Positions 1 through 5,012 of a stretch of DNA of 7,955 nucleotides are shown here, in pieces. The stretch lies in NCBI GenBank assembly GCA_014380825.1, contig JACMJD010000404.1:1-7955 (forward strand), read 5' to 3'. The stretch is from Phycisphaerae bacterium (GTDB lineage: Bacteria > Planctomycetota > Phycisphaerae > Tepidisphaerales > Tepidisphaeraceae). The position numbers were made by a program, and so were the translations under genes. Under the pieces are notes generated by a model that worked only from the letters and a program-made list of their open reading frames with translations, made no database searches and had not been told where the DNA came from. Within the stretch, counting starts at the first letter, position 1. Each line of letters begins with the position of its first letter.

Positions 1-37
1 CCGTCGTCTTCCCGGTCGTCTTCCGCGGCGATGGCAT
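1..37 (-). CDS. Possible 5' end of a divergent gene (edge fragment)
   Basis: Read on the minus strand, an ATG at 37-35 opens a frame that stays open to the window edge, giving MPSPRKTTGKTT. It lies wholly outside the heptad repeat that begins at 41, which suits a gene diverging from nadK. There is no Shine-Dalgarno sequence, and twelve codons are too few to identify a family. The competing reading is the 3' end of a plus-strand gene whose frame runs from 3 to a TAG at 63-65, but that frame would end inside the repeat. Both are weak; I slightly prefer the divergent start. Confidence 0.2.
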   Translation of the reverse strand, partial: MPSPRKTTGKTT

Positions 38-40
38 TTC

Positions 41-127
41 AGAGGTCAGAGTTCAGAGGCCATAGGTCAGGGAAGACCGATTCTGTGAAACTTCGACCTG
101 CCCTCTGCCTTCTAACCTCTGCCCTCT
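41..127. repeat. Heptad-unit inverted repeat upstream of nadK
   Basis: The left arm (41-70) is four 7-base units in a row: AGAGGTC, AGAGTTC, AGAGGCC, ATAGGTC. The right arm (98-127), read on the minus strand, is again four heptads: AGAGGGC, AGAGGTT, AGAAGGC, AGAGGGC. The arms match at 23 of 30 positions, separated by 27 bases. The right arm ends at 127, directly before the nadK ATG, so it would form the nadK leader. No SD is visible here. TAACCT at 113-118 could be a poor -10 element. The function is unknown. Confidence 0.7.
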
Positions 128-1015
128 ATGCGGATCTTCATCGTCACCAACATCAACAAGCCGAAGGTTCGTCCGGCCATGGACGAGTTGATCCCCTGGG
201 TGTCGGCGCGGGCGAACGTGGTGGGCGTGGACACCGACGGCACCGTCGATCTTTCCAAAGTCACCGCTGACGCCTTTCTCGTCTTCGGCGGCGATGGAAC
301 GCTGCTCGCCACGGCGCGACGAATCGCCGGCAAGCAGATTCCGGTGATGGGCGTGAACTTTGGCCGCCTTGGGTTTCTGGCGAGCTTCACGCCTGAGCAG
401 TTCAAGGAGCTGTTTGAGGCATTCATCCTGGGCAAGCTCCCGATCAGCTCGCGGCTGATGGTCGAAGCATCCGTCGTCGACGCCGGCGCCGAATGCAATC
501 TCGTCGATCCGGTTGACGTGGCCGCCAAGCGCCGGTGGGTGTCGACGGCGCTCAACGATGCGGTCATCACCGCGGGCGCTCCGTTCCGCATGATCGAGCT
601 GCTGCTGGGCACCGACAACGATCCGGGCGTGCGGTGCTTCGGCGACGGCGTGATCGTCGCCACGCCCAGCGGATCATCCGCGTACAACGTCGCGGCCGGC
701 GGTCCGATCATGAGCCCCAACGTCGAGGCAGTTTGCATCACGCCGTTGGCGCCGCAGAGTCTTTCGTTCCGACCCGTCGTCATGCCGTCCAGCAGCATCG
801 TCATCATCACTGCAAAGCGCGTGAATCGCGGCACAACGCTTTTCTGCGACGGACAGGCAAGCATCGGCGTGAAAACGGGTGACCGTGTGATCGTCCGACG
901 CTTCCCGAAGGATCTGATGCTGGTTGAAAATCCCTCCGCACACGAGTGGAAAACGCTCGCCGAAAAGCTCAACTGGGCCGCCAGCCCGCGCTTCAACCAT
1001 GACTCCTCCAAGTAG
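128..1015 (+). CDS. nadK: NAD kinase (ATP-NAD kinase)
   Basis: This cytoplasmic enzyme phosphorylates NAD+ with ATP (or polyphosphate in some bacteria) to make NADP+, the source of the cell's NADPH pool. The 295-residue product has the expected family length and motif order. The nucleotide-binding GGDGT motif is at residues 54-58, followed by GVNFGRLGFLA at 75-85. LNDAVI at 142-147 corresponds to the usual NE/ND substrate-contact segment. GDGVIVATPSGSSAY at 172-186 is the conserved second motif, here with Ser for Thr twice compared with the common TPTGSTAY. A late DGQ follows near residue 242. The ATG at 128 gives the usual short beta-strand opening (MRIFIVTN). There is no SD, and the heptad repeat abuts the start. 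A long open frame on the opposite strand (1140-112) is a composition shadow. No operon partner is evident, as the next gene starts 127 bases downstream. Confidence 0.95.
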   Translation: MRIFIVTNINKPKVRPAMDELIPWVSARANVVGVDTDGTVDLSKVTADAFLVFGGDGTLLATARRIAGKQIPVMGVNFGRLGFLASFTPEQFKELFEAFILGKLPISSRLMVEASVVDAGAECNLVDPVDVAAKRRWVSTALNDAVITAGAPFRMIELLLGTDNDPGVRCFGDGVIVATPSGSSAYNVAAGGPIMSPNVEAVCITPLAPQSLSFRPVVMPSSSIVIITAKRVNRGTTLFCDGQASIGVKTGDRVIVRRFPKDLMLVENPSAHEWKTLAEKLNWAASPRFNHDSSK

Positions 1016-1065
1016 CGAAACCGGTTGCTTCCGCGGCCGGATTTCTTTTCCCGCATTGAAATCGG

Positions 1066-1071
1066 TATAAC
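1066..1071 (+). promoter_or_regulatory. Candidate -10 element (TATAAC) for the 1143 operon
   Basis: TATAAC lies in a locally AT-richer stretch, 71 bases before the ATG at 1143, with no convincing -35 at 17 bases (TTCTTT at best). It would give a leader of about 65 bases that includes a tiny open frame at 1106-1150. This is a sequence match only. Confidence 0.3.
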
Positions 1072-1142
1072 GTATGCGGCGTTGATAGGGGGGCGGACCG
1101 CCTCCATGTCTGAAAGACTTTCGACGCAGAAGGCACACAACG

Positions 1143-1367
1143 ATGGCTGACATCTTCAACTACGAATCGGTGCAGGAAGCTTACCGAACCCTCAAGGCGA
1201 CCACCGATCCGGCGATGCGCAGCCAAATGACCACGATGTTCGTGTGGTGGACGATCGCGCACGTCGTCTACTACATCATGGCGGGCGTCGCGGTGATCCT
1301 GCTCGGGCGGCGCCTCATCCAGGCATCGTTTGCCGCCTTCAAGGAGGCCCGGCGTGAGCGTGCTTGA
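1143..1367 (+). CDS. Small single-span membrane protein
   Basis: I do not recognise a named family. The 74-residue product has a polar N-terminal segment (1-31), one hydrophobic span at about 32-55 (containing VWWTIAHVVYYIMAGVAVIL) and a basic tail (RR at 56-57, then KEARRERA at the end). The charge pattern suggests that the tail faces the cytoplasm. A weak SD, GAAGG at 1129-1133, sits 9 bases before the ATG. The last 14 bases overlap the next gene, whose strong SD lies inside this coding region. The two are therefore almost certainly co-transcribed and translationally coupled, and both carry one membrane span, which hints at a shared complex. Confidence 0.75.
   Translation: MADIFNYESVQEAYRTLKATTDPAMRSQMTTMFVWWTIAHVVYYIMAGVAVILLGRRLIQASFAAFKEARRERA
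1341..1347 (+). promoter_or_regulatory. Shine-Dalgarno AAGGAGG fixing the GTG start at 1354
   Basis: AAGGAGG is followed by a 6-base spacer and then GTG at 1354-1356. It is one of the strongest SDs in the window and decides the start of the DUF167-domain protein. An in-frame ATG at 1330 lies upstream of this SD and would add eight residues, and is unlikely to be used. Confidence 0.75.
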
Positions 1368-2001
1368 GTGGCTGCTCATCCTCGAGGCCGTGTTCCTGTT
1401 GACCGGCGGAATCTTCTGGGTCACCGGCGCGTTCATCGGCCGGGGCGATCCGGACGATCCGTTCACGGCGTTCTACCAAACCTTCTGGAAAGTCTTCCTC
1501 CGCAAGCGCGGCCGACTGCGCTCGGCGGTCACCGCGCTCGACGTTGAAAAAGCGCGGAAGTACGATCAGATGAAACAAACCGGCAACGTCGAAGGCATCA
1601 AGGAACTCCTCGAAAACGAATTCGGCGGCCACGCGTTTGACGAATCCGAAATCAGCGCCGCGCTGGATGAATCGATCGTCGGCGGTCAACACCATCACGA
1701 TCCTGGAGTGGCCGGCGAACCCGCTCGATCGCGCACCGCGACGATTACCGTCAAGGTCATTCCGTTCGCGCAAAAAGACGAGCTCGTCAGCATGCGCCGC
1801 GACGGAATCTCCATCCAAGTCACCTGCGGCCCCGAAGAAGGCCAAGCCAACAAAGCCGTCATCGACCTGGTCGCACAAGCGCTGAACATCAAGCCGTATC
1901 AGGTCACGCTGATGAAGGGTCACTACAAGGCGTTCAAGACGGTGCAGGTGGCTGGCTACGACCAAGCAGAGCTCGATCTGAAGATGGCAAGCTACTCGTG
2001 A
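1354..2001 (+). CDS. Membrane-anchored DUF167 (YggU/UPF0235) domain protein
   Basis: The 215-residue product has two parts. Residues 5-28 form a single hydrophobic anchor (from EWLLILEAVFLLTGG onward). A charged linker follows at about 29-128, with acidic and basic stretches, EGIKELLENEF at 80-90 and a short HHH run at 113-115. Residues 131-203 match the DUF167/YggU fold: VKVIPFAQKDE, then ISIQV, then EEGQANKAVIDLVAQAL at 161-177, and a KG....K segment near 188-195. Family members are usually stand-alone soluble proteins of roughly 75-100 residues with no firmly known biochemical role, so the anchor and linker are unusual. The start is GTG 1354, from the SD at 1341. The gene overlaps the upstream membrane protein by 14 bases. 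The domain call is secure; no reaction can be assigned. Confidence 0.85.
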   Translation: MSVLEWLLILEAVFLLTGGIFWVTGAFIGRGDPDDPFTAFYQTFWKVFLRKRGRLRSAVTALDVEKARKYDQMKQTGNVEGIKELLENEFGGHAFDESEISAALDESIVGGQHHHDPGVAGEPARSRTATITVKVIPFAQKDELVSMRRDGISIQVTCGPEEGQANKAVIDLVAQALNIKPYQVTLMKGHYKAFKTVQVAGYDQAELDLKMASYS

Positions 2002-2002
2002 G

Positions 2003-2029
2003 GAATCAGAATGCAGAATGAAGAATGAA
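2003..2029 (+). repeat. GAATGAA-type heptad tandem repeat
   Basis: Directly after the DUF167-gene stop are a 6-base unit (GAATCA) and three 7-base units (GAATGCA, GAATGAA, GAATGAA). The first 13 bases of the block, counted from 2001 (AGGAATCAGAATG), recur exactly in inverted orientation at 2828-2840, beyond the exported-protein gene. The role is unknown. Confidence 0.6.
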
Positions 2030-2234
2030 ATCGCGGACGCCGGTGTCTGAGCGTACCCGCGAAGACCCGGATTCTTCAGACCGTCAAACCCACCCCGTCA
2101 TAAACCGCACGCCCCACACCGTCCACCGCGCCTCTGATCTAACCACCCGAAATCCCTCACTTTCCCCCTTATTCTCGGTCCCATTCGCACGCTACAGTCG
2201 CACGCAGTCGTCTTACCTGAACAGGAGTGTCGCT
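2030..2234 (+). promoter_or_regulatory. Leader/promoter region of the exported protein gene
   Basis: This spacer is pyrimidine-rich and holds no credible gene; the open frame from 2025 is only an upstream extension of the real gene. TACAGT at 2193-2198 is a possible -10 element, without a good -35. An imperfect hairpin pairs 2041-2050 with 2076-2083 (TCTGA/TCAGA plus CGG/CCG with a 2-base bulge) and might close transcription from upstream, but it is weak. AGGAG at 2223-2227 is the ribosome binding site, 7 bases before the ATG at 2235. Confidence 0.35.
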
Positions 2235-2795
2235 ATGTTTCGCGTCGCCCTTTTTGCTCTCGTCTTGTCGTGTGCCTCCAGCAGTTTCGCCCAGATCATT
2301 TACGAACCCGTTCGATATCAATACGGCGATCAGAACAAGTTCTATTACGGCGGCAGCGATCCGCGAATCATCCAGCACGCCATGGGCCCGCGCGACGCGG
2401 CCGGGCGTTGGGGACGCGTGAATGGATTCGATTTCGTCAGCGGAAACATCGACACGCATCGCGAGGTCTCCGGCCAGCCGGAACGGACGTTCACCGATGC
2501 GCTGGGCTATCAGAACGCCCGCATCTACGGCTTCACCGCGACCGACGCCCGCAACGAGGCGTACGCGGACATTCCGACCTACTTCCGCAAACGTGATCTG
2601 CTGAACGCCGCCATCCCAACCGCCCGCGGCTGGGTCGTCCCCGCGCAGGCGCAACCGATCCCTTTCAACCCCCGCGCCACCATCACCGTCACCGGCGGTC
2701 GCGCGATGGTTCCTCGGCCGATGATGATCATCCCGAAGAAGGCGTTGGAGAAAAAGCTCACCGAGAAGCAGAACCTCGCGAGCGCCAAGTCGTAG
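2235..2795 (+). CDS. Exported protein of unknown function
   Basis: I do not recognise a named family. The 186-residue product starts with a clear Sec signal peptide (MFRVALFALVLSCASSSFA), probably cleaved between A19 and Q20. The mature N-terminus is tyrosine-rich (YEPVRYQYGDQNKFYYGG at 23-40) and continues into SDPR. The middle carries aromatic/Asn/Gly segments such as NGFDFVSGN and DALGYQNARIYGF. Near the C-terminus are PMMIIPKK at 162-169 and a charged Lys/Glu helix (KALEKKLTEKQNLASAKS). There is no Cys in the mature part and no membrane span, so a soluble periplasmic or surface protein is likely. The start at ATG 2235 is fixed by the AGGAG SD and the signal peptide. The gene stands alone, with a stem-loop 51 bases after its stop, and is flanked by 13-base inverted repeats. 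Confidence 0.8.
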   Translation: MFRVALFALVLSCASSSFAQIIYEPVRYQYGDQNKFYYGGSDPRIIQHAMGPRDAAGRWGRVNGFDFVSGNIDTHREVSGQPERTFTDALGYQNARIYGFTATDARNEAYADIPTYFRKRDLLNAAIPTARGWVVPAQAQPIPFNPRATITVTGGRAMVPRPMMIIPKKALEKKLTEKQNLASAKS

Positions 2796-2827
2796 CTCGT
2801 GGCGGATTCGTTCAGGCCGGTCACAGT

Positions 2828-2840
2828 CATTCTGATTCCT
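2828..2840 (-). repeat. Inverted copy of the 13-mer at 2001-2013
   Basis: CATTCTGATTCCT is the exact reverse complement of AGGAATCAGAATG at 2001-2013. The pair encloses the exported-protein gene and its promoter region. The match does not extend beyond 13 bases on either side. Confidence 0.6.
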
Positions 2841-2845
2841 GCGTA

Positions 2846-2877
2846 TCTCCCTCGTGCACAGCCGTGTACGAGGGAGA
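2846..2877 (+). terminator. Stem-loop after the exported protein gene, terminator-like
   Basis: A 14-pair stem joins 2846-2859 (TCTCCCTCGTGCAC) to 2864-2877 (GTGTACGAGGGAGA) around a 4-base loop AGCC. All pairs are Watson-Crick except one G-U. It lies 51 bases after the stop at 2795. There is no proper T-run on either side (only CTTTG a few bases downstream), so it may act as a 3'-end stabiliser or a U-tract-less terminator rather than a classic intrinsic terminator. Confidence 0.6.
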
Positions 2878-3391
2878 CCGCTTTGATAGCCGCTAGATCG
2901 CGCAAGCCTCCACTAACCACCGCGTAGCACCCGCCCAGCCTCGTGCAAGCATTCCTGCGCCCTCTGCCAGCACCTCCCGAGCCGTCGATATCTCCGCGCT
3001 TTGAATGGCTTCGTTCCGCTCGATTCGATCGATTTTTTCGCGTCTGCCTCACTGCGATTGCTCCCCATCCCCCGGCCCGGCCAGCGCTTGCGTTAAACGA
3101 CCCGCCTTTGGCTTTTGGGTTTGCCTGCACAATTTCACAATGTCCCCATGCACCGGTTTCCGACCAACTTTTCCATGAGCGCTCGACGGACCAGCGCGGT
3201 GACAGCGGAGCCGAAAAAAATCGCTCCTCCCATATACATCGCGCGCTGCGCCGGCCGAGACGCCGGCGCGCAGCGCAATTTCCAAAACCACATTGGCCGT
3301 GGCCAAACGACACAAAATTTTCCGATTTTGTCTTTGCACGCGCTGCGCGCCGGCGGACTGTCGCGCTTTGGTTTCCTGGGTTGGGGTCGGT
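2878..3391. other. Long gap between convergent genes, no supportable protein gene
   Basis: The exported-protein gene and the minus-strand ankyrin gene point at each other across this gap, where only a terminator would be expected. The open frames here are Arg/Pro/Ala-rich, differ in every frame, and mostly extend into or over the flanking genes, so I treat them as shadows. Visible structure includes a 5-pair stem with a 3-base loop at 3020-3032 followed by six Ts (3033-3038), a weak terminator candidate, and a dense hairpin block at 3207-3355. A short minus-strand frame starting at 3239 (MYMGGAIFFGSAV...) is hydrophobic but ends after 34 codons; a decayed gene cannot be excluded. Confidence 0.5.
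3207..3355. repeat. Cluster of nested inverted repeats, possible structured RNA
   Basis: Five pairings crowd into 149 bases. (1) 3207-3214 with 3221-3227 (GGAGC/GCTCC plus GA/TC, one bulged C), with an all-A loop. (2) 3243-3255 with 3262-3276, 13 pairs with a 2-base bulge and loop CGAGAC. (3) 3293-3298 with 3301-3306 (TTGGCC/GGCCAA). (4) 3312-3318 with 3325-3331 (ACAAAAT/ATTTTGT). (5) A perfect 16-base inverted repeat of 3261-3276 and 3340-3355 enclosing stems 3 and 4 as a three-way junction. Stems 2 and 5 compete for the same middle strand. Whether it acts as RNA (from either strand) or as DNA is not shown. Confidence 0.55.
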
Positions 3392-4126
3392 CTACGGTTT
3401 GGAGCGGGGGTTCGGCTGAGTCGTGGCATCTGAGGCGAGCAGCCGGATAACGGCGTCGTTTTTCGCTGCAACCGCCAAGTCCATCGGAGTGCGCCCCTGC
3501 GCGTCGCGGACCGAGCGATCCGCGTAAGGGTGCAGCAATCCGACGATCTCGCGGAATCCAGATCGAACAGCGATATGAAGGGCGGTTGAGCCGTCCGCAT
3601 CCTGCACGTCAGCGTCAGCCTGATCCTCTAATAGAAAGTAGGCGAACTTGGCTTGGCGTTGCATTACCGCGACTTGGAGCGCTGTGGCATTGTTGAAGGC
3701 CTTGGCCTTCAGGTTCAGATCAGCTCCGCCCTGCACTAACGCAACTTCGCTCTTGCAAGCCCCAGCCATAGCCGCGGCGTGCAACGCCGTCAGTCCGTTA
3801 TCATTGGTTGTGTTCGGATTTGCTCCCCGTTCCAGCAGCAGCGCGACGACGCTTCCTCGATCCTCGACCGCAGCTTGCATGAGCGGCGTCGTACCAGCGT
3901 CGGGCGTTCGGCACTCGATATCGATCCCATCACGATCGATCGCATCACGAACAAGTTCAACGTCACCCTCGGCACAAAGTTCGAAGAATCGTTCTTCAAC
4001 GGGCGATAGGGGCTTTCGCGACTCATTCGCCGGGGCGGTTGTGGGTCCACTTGCGCCGTCCATGCGACTCATTGGGGCAACAAACAACACGGCTGTCACC
4101 GTACACAGCGCCAACATCTTCAACAT
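3392..4126 (-). CDS. Exported ankyrin-repeat protein
   Basis: The 244-residue product begins with a hydrophobic export signal (MLKMLALCTVTAVLFVAP), followed by a Ser/Thr/Pro linker to about residue 42. Six ankyrin units follow at roughly 45-77 (degenerate cap), 78-110 (TTPLMQAAVEDRGSVVALLL), 111-145 (LTALHAAAMAGACKSEVALV), 146-178 (degenerate, ATALQVAVMQ), 179-211 (STALHIAVRSGFREIVGLL) and 212-231 (RTPMDLAVA, C-terminal cap). A short Pro-rich tail ends the chain. Ankyrin arrays bind protein partners; with a signal peptide this one should act in the periplasm or at the surface, and the partner is unknown. The start is fixed by GGAGG (complement of 4132-4136), 5 bases before the ATG. A second ATG three codons later is less well placed. 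The gene is single, convergent with the 2235 gene and divergent from 4348. Confidence 0.9.
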   Translation of the reverse strand: MLKMLALCTVTAVLFVAPMSRMDGASGPTTAPANESRKPLSPVEERFFELCAEGDVELVRDAIDRDGIDIECRTPDAGTTPLMQAAVEDRGSVVALLLERGANPNTTNDNGLTALHAAAMAGACKSEVALVQGGADLNLKAKAFNNATALQVAVMQRQAKFAYFLLEDQADADVQDADGSTALHIAVRSGFREIVGLLHPYADRSVRDAQGRTPMDLAVAAKNDAVIRLLASDATTQPNPRSKP

Positions 4127-4255
4127 TGAGGCCTCCGAAGATCTGTATGCTCGTGCCCGTACAGGGACATCTTAACCCGAGCGGCATCCATCTTGGTGTG
4201 AATTCGAACCGACTCTCCCGCGTGGAACCGCCTGAGAAGCGCACGTCGATCGTCA

Positions 4256-4283
4256 TTGTCCCCACCGGACCGTCCGATATCAT
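4256..4283 (+). promoter_or_regulatory. Candidate promoter for the 4348 gene
   Basis: TTGTCC (4256-4261), a 16-base spacer and TATCAT (4278-4283) make a fair sigma-70-like match (4 of 6 and 5 of 6). Transcription would start near 4290, leaving a leader of about 55 bases. It sits in the 221-base spacer between the divergent ankyrin gene and this gene, which otherwise contains no open frame of interest. Confidence 0.35.
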
Positions 4284-4347
4284 TCATCAATCAGCCCGCA
4301 CGCGGCGATTGGCCGATGGTGGGTGACACGGAATGAGAGGTCGGAAC

Positions 4348-4875
4348 ATGACACGGATCAACTTCTGCATCGCGATGTTTGTTTTCTGCGGGCTGGCAGG
4401 CGCGCAAACGACGCAGCCGGCTTCCTCCGCGCAGCCGCCATCGACGCAGCCTTCGGCGGGGCGGTTGTTGGATGAGATGCTCAAGCCCAGCGGGACGACC
4501 GCGCGGCCACTTCAGCCGTTGCCGGATCCGCCGGCGCCGGATCGGACGAGCGGCGGGGCCGCGGTCGCGCCGGGGTCGGAACAGATGCCGGTCATTCGCG
4601 AAGGCAGCTTTATCGTCGATCGCACCGGCCGATTGACGAAGAGCCCTGACGGCCAGCAATTCGAATTCAACTTCGAAGCGGATGGCCGAACGATGAAAGA
4701 TCCGCCGGTGGTGATCATTCCGAACCTGAAACTGATGGCCATGGAAAACGCCGTGAACGGATCGAACCGCGATTTGAAATTCCGGGTCACGGGGATGGTG
4801 ACGGAATACAAGGGCCGGAATTACGTGCTGCTCGAAAAAGTCGTGGTTGTGCCAGATGTGATGCAGAAATTCTAA
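4348..4875 (+). CDS. Exported protein with conserved C-terminal domain, function unknown
   Basis: The product is 175 residues from the preferred ATG. A Sec signal peptide (MTRINFCIAMFVFCGLAGA) is probably cleaved before Q20. Residues 20-80 are a Gln/Ser/Pro/Thr/Ala-rich, low-complexity linker. A folded domain occupies about 81-172: EGSFIVDRTGRLTK, FEFNFEADGRTMKDPPVVIIP, LKLMAMENAV, then LKFRVTGMVTEYKGRNYVLL and a Val-rich strand. The alternating strands and GMVTEYKGRNYVLL ending suggest a small beta-barrel, possibly OB-like. I have the impression of similar exported planctomycete proteins but know no named function. An ATG 15 bases upstream (4333) is also in frame. I prefer 4348 because AGAGG lies 7 bases before it and the signal peptide is then of normal form. 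It is not a lipoprotein, since no lipobox precedes C14. Confidence 0.75.
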   Translation: MTRINFCIAMFVFCGLAGAQTTQPASSAQPPSTQPSAGRLLDEMLKPSGTTARPLQPLPDPPAPDRTSGGAAVAPGSEQMPVIREGSFIVDRTGRLTKSPDGQQFEFNFEADGRTMKDPPVVIIPNLKLMAMENAVNGSNRDLKFRVTGMVTEYKGRNYVLLEKVVVVPDVMQKF

Positions 4876-4888
4876 TACAAGAGATCGA

Positions 4889-4963
4889 ACCACCAAGACA
4901 ACAAGGACACCAAGAATACGAACGGTTGATTTCTTCTCTTGGAGTGCTTGGTGTCTTGGTGGT
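4889..4963. repeat. Nonamer-unit inverted repeat
   Basis: The left arm (4889-4915) is three 9-base units: ACCACCAAG, ACAACAAGG, ACACCAAGA. The right arm (4937-4963) read on the minus strand is ACCACCAAG, ACACCAAGC, ACTCCAAGA. The arms match at 24 of 27 positions with a 21-base spacer, so a long hairpin is possible. It starts 14 bases after the stop of the 4348 gene and ends 49 bases before the next start. It is the same design as the repeat before nadK but with a different unit. It could serve as a transcript end for the upstream gene; no T-run follows directly. Confidence 0.75.
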
Positions 4964-5000
4964 CCATCTTTCTTTTCGAACGCGACCGCGCGTCGGAGCG

Positions 5001-5006
5001 TACAAT
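5001..5006 (+). promoter_or_regulatory. -10 element TACAAT very close to the GTG start
   Basis: TACAAT ends 6 bases before GTG 5013. With a usual 6-8 base distance to the start point, transcription would begin at or within a base or two of the GTG, giving a leaderless message. This agrees with the absence of an SD. No good -35 is seen at 17 bases. Confidence 0.4.
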
Positions 5007-5012
5007 TCATCC

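Noticed and set aside
112..1140. 342-codon open frame on the minus strand across nadK
   Set aside because: It is antisense to a clear NAD kinase, with biased Ser/Arg/Thr composition and no recognisable motif; a shadow of high-GC codon use.
2025..2234. N-terminal extension of the exported protein from ATG 2025
   Set aside because: The extension would bury the signal peptide and begins inside the heptad repeat; the SD at 2223-2227 supports ATG 2235.
3020..3038. Short stem followed by six Ts as an intrinsic terminator
   Set aside because: Only five base pairs with a 3-base loop and low GC; too weak to list as a terminator, and there is a much stronger stem-loop at 2846-2877.
2579..3313. 244-codon minus-strand open frame covering part of the convergent gap
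   Set aside because: It runs antisense through about 200 bases of the exported-protein gene, is Arg/Gly-rich, and crosses the hairpin cluster without family-like motifs.
4187..4215. tRNA T-loop-like GGTTCGAATTC on the minus strand
   Set aside because: The flanking five bases do not pair as a T stem, and no acceptor or anticodon arm can be drawn around it.
4926..5012. Upstream TTG start for the DUF983 protein
   Set aside because: The added residues are a translation of the right arm of the nonamer repeat; family alignment begins after GTG 5013.
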